DNA of 64,000 nt from Gari tellinella (GCA_922989275.2 OV277861.1:16640540-16704539); one strand, 5' to 3'. Shown: positions 43,824 to 53,951, counted from the stretch's first letter. Program-made: numbers and translations. Notes: a model not told the origin generated them from the sequence alone.

Positions 43824-44269
43824 TATTAAAACGTGGACTAATATTGATTGAAAACTGGAATTATTCATTTGAAATGCCATGGGCCAATGGGTTAAGCAGT
43901 CTTCTGAGTTTAGCATAATCAATGAAACTTGTAAATGCATGACAGTAGCAGTTAGGCTTATTGTTTCAAAATATTTATTGACGTGAAATACTACACGAAG
44001 CCGGCCCATTGTGAAAAATCGACTTTGAAATCACTTTCGATCCTGATCAAACAAGAATCTAGGCTGGTTGGCACACGAATCAATACTAATTTACTCAAAA
44101 ACGATAAGAAGTGACATTGAAAGGGTTACATGTAACCCCTTCACTGACTTGTTCCGAGTACGTTGGTTATTTGCAAACTGTTTGAATAGACAGCAATAAT
44201 GTGCTTCGAAATGTTTATTTCCTGATACTATTGGTCAACTTAAAAATTGACATAGCTAGGGTTCAATAT
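43824..44269. other. No supported gene
   Basis: Fragments such as GATCCTGATCAAACAAGAAT (44039) hint at a decayed core 1. No gene. Confidence 0.35.
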
Positions 44270-44521
44270 TTAACCCTTTTCCCAATAGAAGCGACTTTTA
44301 GCGCATTTAATTTATTCCTCCGCTGAAGAAAATAGTTCCAATTTATACAGTCATGAATATAATTCATAAGAATTATTTTTAGTTTCCTTGCAGATAATAG
44401 CTTAAAGCAGGCTGAAAGTAAAGCAGAATGTGCCTTAAGGCACATTCTGCTTTACTTTCAATCTGCTTTAAGTGATCACCTGTCTTCAAAACTATAAACA
44501 GGCTATGAGGTAAAGGGTTAA
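44270..44521 (-). mobile_element. Family C MITE, full length
   Basis: TTAACCCTTTTCCCAATAGA to GGTAAAGGGTTAA. Core 2 at about 44401-44472 is a perfect GTGCCTTAAGGCAC-centred stem. Confidence 0.85.
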
Positions 44522-44567
44522 GACAGGTGATTGTTTACAGTGGAATGAACATAAATTAAAATGCTCC

Positions 44568-45060
44568 TTAACACTTTCATGATCAAATTATTCGGGGATA
44601 TTTTACCCCTTCACCGCTTTATTTCTTTCTGCTTCAGTATTGTTGTCTGCAAGACACGATTCTAAGTTAGATTAAAGGTTGTATGACTTAATAAATATCG
44701 ATAAGAGTGCCAAACAGTTTGGGTCCTGATAAGACGCCGCGTCTAATTAAGACCCAAACTGTTTGCAAACGCACTTTAACCCTTTACCTGATAGCAATGT
44801 TTCTAGTATTGAAGATATGTGACTACTTAAAGCAGGTTGAAAGTAAAGCAGAATGCGCCCTAAGGCGCATTCTGCTTTACTTTCAGCCTGCTTTAAGCTA
44901 TTAACTGCTAGAATAAGGAAAGTATTTAATATGACACATATTCATTACGGTATAATTTGGAACTATTTTCTTCAGCGGATGAATAAAATGAATGTGCTAA
45001 AAGTCGCTTCTATAAGGGAAAGGGTTAAGGCTTAAGGCGTCATTGAGAGTGTAAAGGTTA
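44568..45060 (+). mobile_element. Family B MITE with nested C
   Basis: TTAACACTTTCATGATCAAA at the left, ATTGAGAGTGTAAAGGTTA at the right. Core 1 at about 44713-44765 has a collapsed centre (GACGCCGCGTCTAATTAAGA). A family C copy (44776-45028) interrupts it after CGCACTTTAA. Confidence 0.8.
44776..45028 (+). mobile_element. Family C MITE nested in B
   Basis: TTAA on both sides; ends CCCTTTACCTGATAGC and AAGGGAAAGGG. Core 2 at about 44825-44896 (GCGCCCTAAGGCGC) is perfect. Almost identical to 61172-61425. Confidence 0.9.
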
Positions 45061-45859
45061 TGTCCTGAAGAAAATAGTTTCATTTTATACAGTCGTTAAT
45101 ATGCACCATAAAAACATTTTCTATATCCTGTTATGTAAACATCTTTATCATTTGAATTTGTTGTTTACTTATTGATTAAATGCTTTAAAATGCGTAAATT
45201 CTATCCTTGGAACATTTAGACGTTTTTAGAATATTCTAGAAGATCATGGAATAGCAGAGAACATCACTGAATAGTATGGAAACATAGTTTATATTCACTG
45301 GTAAACAAGTTGAGTCACATGATCTTATTTTGTTGACAGAATGCCCCTGAAAGTCTATATTTAGTAATGTTATGGTAAACAACTGATCACATGATCTTCA
45401 AGAAATTCTATGACTGTTCAATACTAGAATGGTAAAACTGTGAATATATAGAGACTTAGAATTAACTGTTTTGTCTTGGATCTTTCGACAGTCATCAGTG
45501 TACTAGACGTTTACTTGCTACTAGTTTGGATACAGATAGAATCTCTGGATTATTGAAAGTGCGGGAAATTTCAATTAAAAGTGCAGTGTTTTGTTATTCA
45601 AAAGGACAGGACTTAGGATAATTTTAGGACTTTAATTAACAGGTATTTACGTGTTTCTTCAACTTGTAAATTTGTTTTAATAAAGTTTGTAAAGTTTGTT
45701 GCTGGCTTTGTCTTTCTGTTGCGCCTGGCTCGTAACAATCCTAGCAGTTGTTATCTTAAATCAATTGTAAAGTAAAGCAGAAATTGCTTTACTTTCAAAC
45801 TGCTTTAAGTGGTAATCTGTCTTCAAAGCTAAAAACAGGCTATATGGTTACAGGGTTAA
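45061..45859 (-). mobile_element. Family C MITE split by a solo LTR
   Basis: The left part 45061-45128 has GAAGAAAATAGTTTCATTTT and TTTTCTATATCC. The right part 45738-45859 has ATCCTAGCAGTTGTTATC, a short core 2 (AAGTAAAGCAGAAATTGCTT) and CAGGGTTAA. Removing 45129-45737 and one ATCC restores the usual C order. The left terminus is missing. Confidence 0.75.
45129..45737 (+). mobile_element. Solo LTR, 609 bp
   Basis: Begins TGTTA and ends TAACA, the usual TG...CA inverted ends. ATCC is duplicated on both sides (45125-45128 and 45738-45741). The interior has a TATA-like TGAATATATAGAG at 45441 and AATAAA at 45679, about 60 bp before the end, in the order promoter then polyadenylation signal. No internal retrotransposon genes are present on either side, so it is a solo LTR left by recombination. 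Gypsy or another Ty3-like or BEL group cannot be decided from this. Confidence 0.8.
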
Positions 45860-46245
45860 TGTGCCATGAATATGAATTGCCACCCTTTTAGTACAGGAAA
45901 GAGGACAGAAAGTGTTTTTAAGAAGTAAATGGGTAATCTGATCAACTTTGTGTTTCGATGAAAGCAAACCTTCTGAATGCTGTGAAATTGTCGTCTGCAA
46001 CTTTTTCTTCTGCTACAATACTCATCACTTAATCTAAAGTATTTTCTTTACACAGAATTACAAACAATCTGGAACCAGAGAAGACGTCCTTTGAACTATG
46101 TATTTGTGTACCTTTGCGCTATAAATGGCGCGAAAAGGCTCGTTTGCAAACAGTTTGGATCCTGATCAGACGCACTCGTTTTCAAATAAATACGAAAGAA
46201 GACTCAAGCAGGAAACGCAACACAAACAATACACCCATCTCTAAA
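45860..46245. other. Decayed core-1 pieces, no gene
   Basis: AAATTGTCGTCTGCAAC (45988), a degraded arm at 46060, and CAAACAGTTTGGATCCTGAT (46146) with no second arm. Otherwise unremarkable. Confidence 0.45.
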
Positions 46246-46317
46246 GCAGAACACACACACAGCCATACCATAACAAACACACACACACACACACAACCAT
46301 ACACACACAGACACGCA
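46246..46317 (+). repeat. (CA)n microsatellite, interrupted
   Basis: Several CACACA runs interrupted by CCATACCATA strings. Confidence 0.85.
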
Positions 46318-46379
46318 CTACCATTCCTTCATCTACACACCAAATAGAAAACAACACGCAAGACAAACATAAAGCTAAG

Positions 46380-46857
46380 TGAACATAGGAGCCCGCCTTG
46401 GTACGGTCAGTAGCAATCAATAATCAATTATAAATTAATTAACTATTAACAACCACTGGGGGGTTAAACCTGGGTTTAGGGGCGCCCAACCTCACACTTA
46501 TCTCCTATATTCACCCATAAAGACGAACAGTGTACATAAAATATACACCCTGTTCCACAACCTTACAATCAAAAAGACCGCCAGCACAGTAAGTAAATAC
46601 ATGTAAAACATCTAACAAAATTCTCTGACAGGATTATTAGTAACACGGGAAAGAATTAAACATTCAAGCCCGTGTTAAAAATAACCCACTATGGCAACGG
46701 TCAAATTGTACTCAAGCGACTAGTCTGTAGTCACGAGTAACTGTAAGACATGGGAGGGTTTAGGGTACGACAGAGAGGGAGAGAAAACCCAAAGCACGAA
46801 AATCCGACATAACTCTCCCGGTTAAGGACGGCTTTAGAGATACATCATCATGTAGTG
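46380..46857 (-). mobile_element. Probable retroelement 3' untranslated region
   Basis: It follows the reverse-transcriptase-like remnant on the minus strand. GGGCGCCCCTAAACCCAGGT followed by TTAACCCCCCAGTGGTTG (minus strand) and the GGAGGGTTTAGGGTACGACA region (plus strand) have the look of a conserved retroelement tail region. No MITE core is inside. Confidence 0.45.
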
Positions 46858-47330
46858 CTAAGCCCTGTCTGTCGTCGCACAACCAAAGAGGAAAGCATAG
46901 TTATCAATTGTTGATTGATCGATAACCAAACGTGAAGTGCGCAGCAATATAGTTGGATCATAATCTTTTTTGAGGAAAAATCTAATACGTTTCACAAATA
47001 GGTTTTGAAAATGCATATGTCCAAGAATCTTACGAAGTCTGTAAATCACATCACCATAAAACTCCGGATGTGAAATACCTTGCCGCAGAAAAGACTTTAA
47101 GTTACATTTATACTTGTTAATGAGAGGAAGATTTCTATAAAAGAATTTAGAAAATGTTTTACGAAGTTTATGAAATCTGTACCCCTGTTTAAGAAGCTTT
47201 TCAGTAATAGTTTTATTACGAATGTGGAAGTCCTCAACAGAGGTACAAGCCCTAGCAAAACGAATAAGTTGTGAAATATAAACCCCGTAAGATGTAGAAC
47301 GGGGACGAATTTCGTTAGTCACACTCCCTT
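46858..47330 (-). pseudogene. C-terminal remnant of a retrotransposon polyprotein
   Basis: An open minus frame of about 157 codons that begins directly at the MITE boundary after an in-frame TAA. The usual ATG start is absent; the nearest start-like codon is GTG at 47322. The string SYGVYISQLIRFARAC followed by KLLKQGYRFHKLRKTFSKFF is a pattern I associate with the C-terminal part of reverse-transcriptase proteins that are widespread in invertebrate and fish genomes. The reverse-transcriptase motifs themselves are missing because the upstream part was lost at 47331. It has no function of its own. The family name is not assigned. It could be the tail of a host-captured gene, but the flanking tail-like sequence favours a retroelement. 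Confidence 0.6.
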
Positions 47331-47332
47331 AA

Positions 47333-47583
47333 TTAACCCTTTCCCGCATAGAAGCGACTTTTAGCGTATTTAATTTATTCCTCCGCTGAAGAAAATAGTT
47401 CCAGTTTATACACTCATGAACAATAAACATAACAAATATTTTATATAGCCTTGCAGGTGGAAGTTTAAAGCAGGCTGAAAGTAAAGCAGAATGTGCCTTA
47501 GGCACATTCTGCTTTACTTTCAACCTGCTTTAAGTGATCACCTGTATTTAATGTCATATACGGGTTATTGGGTAAAGGGTTAA
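47333..47583 (-). mobile_element. Family C MITE, full length
   Basis: TTAACCCTTTCCCGCATAGA to GGTAAAGGGTTAA, with core 2 at about 47464-47533. It abuts the truncated end of the retrotransposon remnant. Confidence 0.85.
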
Positions 47584-48114
47584 GTCTTACTTTAAAATGA
47601 TATTGTAGACAATGATATTGAATAAGATGACACTTTGGCGGTGATATATGGTCCCGGAGTATACTAACGTACGTCGTACATTTTAATCAGTATAATATTG
47701 TTATTTCTTGTTTAGCTTTTTAAAATGTATGGTAGAAATGTAGTTGTGTCAAAGACAAACAGAAAATGGATGATTCACAATGCTTGAGACCACGATATTA
47801 AAAAGTGCATTAGACATTAATACAGCTTTTATCATATTCAAATGAGTGTACATATTAAAACCTTACGGTTTCCTAAAACTAGCTCTCTAACGAAACGGAA
47901 CTGGGGAGGGATGACCAATAAATGTACATATAGATGCGCTTATTGACGCATTTTCTGGATAAATTACTTATGGTAAGATACAAATGTAAAAACATGTATC
48001 ATATTTTACGTAGGTATCATTGTGTTATAAATGTTCAGTTTCAACGACATTTGTTATGCATACTCCTAAACTCAATCGTTACCATTTTGATGATCGATCT
48101 TCACACGCTCATAT
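47584..48114. other. No supported gene
   Basis: Unique-looking; the frame at 47934-48134 runs into a MITE and is not credible. Confidence 0.4.
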
Positions 48115-48367
48115 TTAACCCTTTCCCACCATAGAAGCGCCTTTTAGCGCATATGATTTATTCCCCCGCTGCAGAAAATAGTTCCAATTCAATCAGTCAT
48201 GCATATATAATATATGGAATATTTTCGATGTTCTAGCACAAGGTGGCGTAAAGCAGGCTGAAAGTAAAGCAGAATGCGCCTAAGGGCGCATTCTGCTTTA
48301 CTTTCAACCTGCTTTAATTGGTCACCTATCTTCAATACTAGAAATAGGCTATCAGGTAAAGGGTTAA
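48115..48367 (-). mobile_element. Family C MITE, full length
   Basis: TTAACCCTTTCCCACCATAG to GGTAAAGGGTTAA. Core 2 at about 48249-48317, closing on GCGCCTAAGGGCGC. Confidence 0.85.
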
Positions 48368-48678
48368 GAGGCATTGGCATTGATTTTGGAATTAATTTTC
48401 ATGCAAGACGGATGGTGTAATGATGTATCTAAAAGTAAATAAGATTTTCTGTATAAAGAAGTTTCTGTTTGAATCTAATTTAAATGCTATTTCGTCTAAG
48501 CATATACTAGCATTATCAAAATTAAGATTCTCTTCAGCGTTGATTCAGCATGATATATCCATTAAAGACTTCCTAGGTCACTGCGTCAAATCTTATTTGT
48601 AATAAATACCTTAAAAAGTTGAAGTATAATTTCCATGATTGACTTGTTTATTCAATGTTCAATTATATGTTCTGTTGA
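48368..48678. other. No supported gene
   Basis: A 60-codon frame (48420-48602) without domains. Nothing else seen. Confidence 0.35.
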
Positions 48679-48837
48679 TTATCCCTTCCACTCTCAATGA
48701 CGCGATAAAGCGCGCCAGTTGTTTTGAAATAACGTTATATCTAACTTTTAAACGATATTGCAGACAACAATATTGATGCAGAGGATATGGCGTTGAAGAG
48801 GTAAAAACATCACGATTAATTTGATCAACTTAAGGTT
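48679..48837 (-). mobile_element. Family B MITE lacking the core
   Basis: TTATCCCTTCCACTCTCAAT, AAAGCGCGCCAGTTGTTTTG, GATATTGCAGACAACAATAT and TTGATCAACTTAAGG are B blocks in order. The entire hairpin is deleted between GCGCGCCAGTTG and TTTTGAAATAACG. Confidence 0.7.
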
Positions 48838-48972
48838 ATATGCTACGCATCTAACTTCAAAATGTCCCCTTGAGCGACATTTGTTGTTACCTTACAACTC
48901 TTATAACATTTTTCTTTAGAAGGGCAGTTATTTTCAATTATAGAATTACGTTTCCGTTGCTCTCTAGCACTA

Positions 48973-49218
48973 CAGTGGAGAATGTGTTATTCTTTCCCAA
49001 TAAACGCGTTTACGCTAAAACTATTATTTACAGTGCAAACAGTTTGGAACCAGATCAGACGCCGGGTAACCCGGCGTCTGATCAGGCTCCAAACTGGTTG
49101 CCACCAAGATAAACATGAAATATCAGAATTGACCAAAATTTGTTCTTTTCTACGTTTTAGTGCTTTGCGTTTGCGTACGTTTGCGTTTAAACGGGAAAGA
49201 ATAACAGATTCTCCACTG
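48973..49218 (-). mobile_element. Family A MITE, intact
   Basis: TA-flanked with perfect ends and full core 1 at about 49038-49103. One arm has CAAACTGGTTGCC, a single unpaired change. Confidence 0.9.
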
Positions 49219-49256
49219 TAGCTATATCCATTGATCTTTTTCCACCTGAAGATATA

Positions 49257-49464
49257 CAGTGGAGAAGACGTTATTTGTTCAAAATAAACGCGTGTACACT
49301 TACACCAATATTGTCATTGCAAACAGTTTGGAGCCAGGTCAGACGGGTAATCTTCTCATAATAATATAAATCGTGAGAAATGAGAAAAAGTTGTAATTTT
49401 TTAGGTTTTATTGCATTGCGGTTCGTTTGTATTTCAACGAGAAAGAATAGCGTTTTCTCTACTG
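49257..49464 (-). mobile_element. Family A MITE with half a hairpin
   Basis: CAGTGGAGAAGACGTTATTT to GCGTTTTCTCTACTG. GCAAACAGTTTGGAGCCAGG is kept, and the second arm is deleted at GTCAGACGGGTAATC. Confidence 0.75.
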
Positions 49465-49466
49465 TA

Positions 49467-49844
49467 CAGTGAAACCCCTCTAAACCGGAACCTCTTAATA
49501 CCGGAATTCTCTCTAAACCGGACAAAAGCTTTGGTCCCGTTTCCAACCCTTTTTTATTTTTACCCATTACGCCATAATTACGCCTTTTTACTTCTTTGAT
49601 TTATTCCTACACTGAAGAAAATAGTTTATTCTTTCTTGCAGATGATAGCTTAAAGCAGGTTGAAAGTAAAGCAGAATGCGCCCGAAGGCGCATTCTGCTT
49701 TACTTTAAACCTGTTTTAAGTGGTCAGCCATCTTCCATACTAGAAACAATTGTTAAAAAGGTTAAAACCCCTCTAAACCGGAAACCCCTCCAAACCGGAC
49801 ATTTTTGTTGTCCCACACATGTCTGGTTTAGAGGGGTTTCACTG
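49467..49844. mobile_element. CAGTGAAACCCC TIR element with nested C
   Basis: CAGTGAAACCCCTCTAAACC and GGTTTAGAGGGGTTTCACTG are perfect inverted ends, with further CTCTAAACCGGA units inside both ends. The TA at 49465-49466 is shared with the A copy on its left. A decayed family C copy fills the middle. The termini look like Tc1/mariner-Tigger-type MITEs. Confidence 0.75.
49546..49765 (-). mobile_element. Family C MITE nested in the CAGTGAAACC element
   Basis: AACCCTTTTTTATTTTTACC at the left, then GAAGAAAATAG, core 2 (GCGCCCGAAGGCGC centre, about 49650-49719) and AAAAAGGTTAA. The left third is eroded. Confidence 0.65.
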
Positions 49845-50348
49845 TATTTTACTTACTGTACGTACCCTTTGGGTAACATTACTTTGTTCGTGCGTGCTTT
49901 GGATCTATTTCTCCAACGGCTAATAGAATTAAATATCTATTACTCCGTCTCATTTTCGTTTAGAATTGGTTGCCAAAGAAACACTTCAAACTTTGTGTTT
50001 CAAAATCAACACATTTTTTGCAATAAATGTTCTTTGCACAATATCGTCGTCTCAAAGTTATTTACACGAACACGTTTTGAAGCGAGATTTCAGAAGCTGG
50101 GGTAGGCCAAGTAAGTCAGCGTCTGATCTGGAACCAAACGGACTGCAAATGTCGCACTAATCGAACTTGTCACGAATTGGATCAATTGCTTTGATTACAT
50201 TGGAGCATAAAAACATTTCGAATCATACTGATATTTATTCATCTGATATGCTTAATATCTAAATGATAGAAATCAAAGCTGACATTAATTCAAAAGTTTG
50301 ACGAAGTTATTTATGACACTGAACCTAGACATGACTATTCAGATACTA
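49845..50348. other. No supported gene
   Basis: Only a half core-1 arm (GCGTCTGATCTGGAACCAAA) at 50118. The 169-codon frame 49596-50105 starts in MITE sequence and has no domain. Confidence 0.4.
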
Positions 50349-50593
50349 CAGTGGAGAAAACGTTATTCTTTCCCAATAAACGCGTTTACGCTAAAACTAT
50401 TATTTCAATTACAAACAGTTTGGAGCCAGATCAGACGCCGGGTAACCCGGCGTCTGATCAGGCTCCAAACTGTTTGCCACCAAAATAAAAATAAATTATC
50501 AGAATGTCCAAAAGTTGCACTTGTCTACGTTTTAGCGTTTTGCGTTTGCGTTTCGTTTCGTTTAAACGGGAAAGAATAACAGAGTATCCACTG
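50349..50593 (-). mobile_element. Family A MITE, subfamily with GTTTCG subterminus
   Basis: CAGTGGAGAAAACGTTATTC to AACAGAGTATCCACTG. Core 1 (about 50413-50478) is intact. The right subterminus reads GCGTTTCGTTTCGTTTAAAC and lacks the CGTACG of the main subfamily, as at 59515. Confidence 0.85.
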
Positions 50594-50712
50594 TACCCAT
50601 GCGTCCAATTCGATGCAAACACGACCGCTGTCATCTGTGAGTACAAATGTAGCAACCGTCTGCTCCATTCGTTTGCTACAATACCGTCGTACACTGTCGT
50701 ATACTGTTGGTA

Positions 50713-51010
50713 CAGTGTTCCCTCTCTACAACGGCCCTCCCAACAACGACTCCCTCCTTACAACGACCCTTGCCGCAGTTCCCTGAACAGGGCTTAAAGT
50801 TGTCGTCTGCTGTTTTAACATATTGAACATTTTGACAGAAAAAGCTTAATGACGAGTGACAAACATCTTGAATCCAGAGCTTACGCGGCGTCTGATCTGG
50901 ATTCAAGCTGTTTGCAATGTAAACCAATATCCCTCCCTATAACGACTCCCTCCGAACAACGCACATATTGTTTGTCTCCCATTGGATGTTGTTGTAGAGA
51001 GGGAGCGCTG
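50713..51010 (+). mobile_element. Family D MITE with internal core deletion
   Basis: TA-flanked, CAGTGTTCCCTCTCTACAAC to AGAGAGGGAGCGCTG. The left hairpin arm has lost the TCAGACGCCGCG piece (AATCCAGAGCTTACGCGG), shortening the element to 298 bp. Confidence 0.85.
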
Positions 51011-51064
51011 TATTTCTGATCAAATCAATATAAATGCAATTTCAGCTCACGAAACAAAAATATG

Positions 51065-51626
51065 ATCAAACAGTTTGTATGCTTACTTGATGTCTCCGTT
51101 CATGGCGTCTGATGAGGATCCAAATTGTTTGCAAATTCAAGCACGGAAATCGCTAGTAAAAAGCGAAGGGTTATGCAAGGTCGCCTAAGGACTTTTCGTG
51201 CAGAAGCACAGAAAAAGAATCAGCCCCAAGACAACATGCGGCGATCCCTTAGGACCCATAATTGTCAGTTGCTGAACTTTATCTCTAAGGCGATGTCGAC
51301 GTTTTCAATCATTTTCCTGCTGTATTGTTTGGTGAAAATATGTCAGGAACATAGTATTAAAGTTTATAACGTAATATATATCAATTAGCTTCACAAATAC
51401 ACGTGTAAAACAGTTTCGCTGCTCAGTCCAGAGGCAGAGATGATTCATGCATTTTGTTTTTATAAATACAGATATATTGTGATTTGAAGAAAGAGTAAAG
51501 AACAATTTTGTTTTGATTTGGCGTATTCCCAAAACTCGCAACTAATGTATGATCATAATAATATTGTCCAATTCTAATGACACGGACTGTGATGTTACAG
51601 CGGTTTCTAGTAAGTGTCCGTTATAA
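51065..51626. other. Decayed core-1 trace, then no feature
   Basis: CAAACAGTTTGTATGCTTAC and ATGGCGTCTGATGAGGATCC at 51068-51130 are a worn core 1. The rest to 51626 shows no gene. Confidence 0.4.
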
Positions 51627-51816
51627 GCAGCGCTCCAGATAAGGTGAGTATTTCAGAAACTAAATTGCTATGCGTCCTTTAAATCCTATGATGTGGCTAC
51701 TCAGTAGAATCATCGAAAGCGACGATTCTAATGGGAAGTCGCTTCATAGCGTTTGGTGAAGGCTTATAGGAGAATATACTGAAAATAAGTGGTTTACACA
51801 CTCTTATCTAGAGACA
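51627..51816 (+). mobile_element. Family L foldback element, copy 3, decayed
   Basis: CAGCGCTCCAGATAAGGTGA at the left, CTCTTATCTAGAG at the right, central stem TAGAATCATCGAAAGC with GCGACGATTCTA. Confidence 0.6.
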
Positions 51817-51865
51817 TTATATCATCATTTTTTTGTTGAAAAAAAGAAAAGAATTAGGAATAGTG

Positions 51866-52360
51866 TTAACCCTCTCATGATCAAATTATTCGGGAGAATG
51901 TTACCCCTTCACCGTTTCATTGTCGTCTGCTTCAATATTATTGTCTGCAATATCGTTTCAAAGGTATATTTAACCCTTTACCTGATAGCCTATTTCTAGT
52001 ACTTAAGATAGGTGACTACTTAAAGCAGGTTGAAAGTAAAGCAGAATGCGCCTTAGGGCGCATTCTGCTTTACTTTCAGCCTGCTTTAAGCTATCATGTG
52101 CTATAATATAGAAAATATTCCCCATAATACATATTCATTACTGATTAAATTGGAACTACTTTCTTCAGCGGATGAATAAGTTATATCCGCTAAAAGGCGC
52201 TTATATTGGGGAAAGGGTTAAGGCAGTATAACTGGAGAAACTTCATAAAGAATGTCAAACAGTTTGGATGCTGATCTGAAGCCGCGTAACGCGGCGTCTG
52301 ATCAGGATCCCAACTGCTTGCAAACGCGCTTTTAAGCGTCATTGAGAGCGAAAGGGTTAA
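51866..52360 (+). mobile_element. Family B MITE with nested C
   Basis: TTAACCCTCTCATGATCAAA to GAGAGCGAAAGGGTTAA. The B sequence is continuous across the insertion: AAGGTATATTTAA at the left and TTAAGGCAGTATAAC at the right join at a single TTAA to give the sequence seen uninterrupted at 58375. Core 1 at about 52257-52321. Confidence 0.9.
51970..52221 (+). mobile_element. Family C MITE nested in B, with TTAA duplication
   Basis: Exact TTAA duplication, ends CCCTTTACCTGATAGC and TTGGGGAAAGGG. Perfect core 2 at about 52019-52090, closing on GCGCCTTAGGGCGC. Confidence 0.92.
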
Positions 52361-52690
52361 GAAAAACATTGTTATTATCTAACTTAAATAGGAATATGCC
52401 AAGTGTTAGAAATAGTGTTGTAATGTTTCTCGACTTGCAAACAATTTTGTTCTAGATTAGACGAATCCCTAATGATGTTGGAAACAGCTTGGCACTTAGA
52501 GAGCCGTTTTAAAACAGACGGTAGTTCAAAAGAAGTACATGTAAGCTGCTGAACTCATTTACCAACAAACATCGACATGTTCCATGTCGGTTTCCAAATA
52601 AGACAATTCAATTTTTCATTTAGGTGTTTTTACAATGTACTGCAAAACAGCAACAGCAAAAAATCTAATCATCGTCTCTTCTGGATATAT
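52361..52690. other. No supported gene
   Basis: CTTGCAAACAATTTTGTTCT at 52434 may be a decayed core-1 arm; nothing else. Confidence 0.35.
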
Positions 52691-52880
52691 GAAGTAACCG
52701 CTTTTTATTACGACCACTAAATTGTGTTAATTATTCGGTGTTACAATGTAAGGCAGGTAACATCTTAAAGTAAGGTTACAGTAAGGCAGAAAGCTTTTAG
52801 GAGCTTTCTGTTTTACTGTCACCTTGCTTTAATCTGTCACCTGTCTTATCTTTAATGGTTGCAATAGAGAGGTTTCGCTG
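52691..52880. mobile_element. Family F MITE, diverged
   Basis: TTTTTATTACGACCACTAAA at the left and GCAATAGAGAGGTTTCGCTG at the right. The core-2-type stem is AGGCAGAAAGCTTTTAGGAG with GCTTTCTG. Confidence 0.65.
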
Positions 52881-53008
52881 TACACTGCATGCAGAGGAAA
52901 GGTGGTATACTCTTTACAGGTTCGTTGCTTGTAAAGGTCACGTATATACATCACTAGCGTTTAGTTGGTTAATGCAAAGAAAACTGTGAAAACTTCAAGT
53001 AGATGGTA

Positions 53009-53355
53009 CAGTGTTCCCTCCCAACAACGTCAACGGGAGATAAAAATTGTGTACTTTGTTCGGATGGAGTCGTTATAGGAAAGGAAACTGATTTACGTTT
53101 GCAAACAGCATGAATCCAGATCAGACGCCAGGCGTCTGATCCGTATTCAAGCTGTTTGTCACTCGTCAATAAGTTTGTTTCTCTAAAAATGTTCAATAAG
53201 TAACTTTCAGAAAAACAGCAGACGACAACTTTAAGCAGACGATATTACAGACGTAAAGGCGTTAGACATAATTGTCTTGTTTGGGGAACTGCGGCAAATG
53301 GTCGTTGTTCGGAGAGAGTCGTTGTTGGGAGGGTCGTTGTAGGGAGGGAGCACTG
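53009..53355 (-). mobile_element. Family D MITE
   Basis: TA-flanked, CAGTGTTCCCTCCCAACAAC to GTAGGGAGGGAGCACTG. The core-1 centre is shortened (GACGCCAGGCGTCTGATC), but the arms still pair. Confidence 0.85.
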
Positions 53356-53486
53356 TAGTTATAGGAATCTAATTTGTTTGGGATGTACTCCCTGATGCAG
53401 ATGAAATCCCATTATTGGTGAAAATGGTGAAACGTACCGATACAAGGGAGAATGGTCCATTGAATCATCCTAAAACCCGCCAGGAA

Positions 53487-53565
53487 GTGGTGGAGCGGAT
53501 GCTCGAACCAGGGACCACTGTGTTACTAGTCAGTTAATTACCTATAGACAACGAATCAGGTAGGC
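53487..53565 (-). other. Possible tRNA-like B-box fragment
   Basis: Minus-strand CTGGTTCGAGCATCCGC resembles a B-box region with T-stem, but no matching A box or acceptor stem is convincing. Confidence 0.25.
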
Positions 53566-53651
53566 TAAATCTGGTTGCCAGTCCCCTTATGCCATATAAA
53601 AACACTAACAAACTATATCACAGTGTAGATTTTCTATAATCGGGATAAAAA

Positions 53652-53899
53652 CAGTGCATAAGAAGTTTTTTTCTTACGCACAAAACGCATTTATGCTAAA
53701 ACTGATATATCCGTTGCAAACAGATTTGAACCAGCATAGACGCCGGGCAACCCGGTCCCTGATCAGGCACCAAACGGTTTGCTTCTGAGACTAAAACAAA
53801 TCGTGAGCAATGTCATAAAGTTGTAATTTTCAAAACTTGTGTGTATTGCGTTTGAGTTTCATTTGCGTTTAAAATAAAAAGAATTACGTTTCCTCCACT
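53652..53899 (-). mobile_element. Family A MITE, old
   Basis: CAGTGCATAAGAAGTTTTTT to TTACGTTTCCTCCACT. The core is diverged (ACAGATTTGAACCAGCATAG), but the GCCGGGCAACCCGG centre persists. Confidence 0.7.
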
Positions 53900-53901
53900 A
53901 T

Positions 53902-53951
53902 TGTGTCGCAGTGCCGTAAAACCCAACTCAATCAATCAATCAATCAATCGA
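53902..53951 (-). mobile_element. GAGTTGGGTTTTACGG repeat fragment with (CAAT)n
   Basis: GTGTCGCAGTGCCGTAAAAC then CCAACTCAATCAATCAATC is the inverse of 17964-18000 and directly abuts the A copy. Confidence 0.6.

Noticed and set aside
46114..46347. 77-codon frame over the CA repeat
   Set aside because: About half of it is (CA)n translated as Thr-His repeats, the rest is a worn core-1 arm.
47841..48110. Divergent C- or B-type copy between two C elements
   Set aside because: No core, no CGTCTGC motif and no recognisable ends; only the flanks are MITEs.
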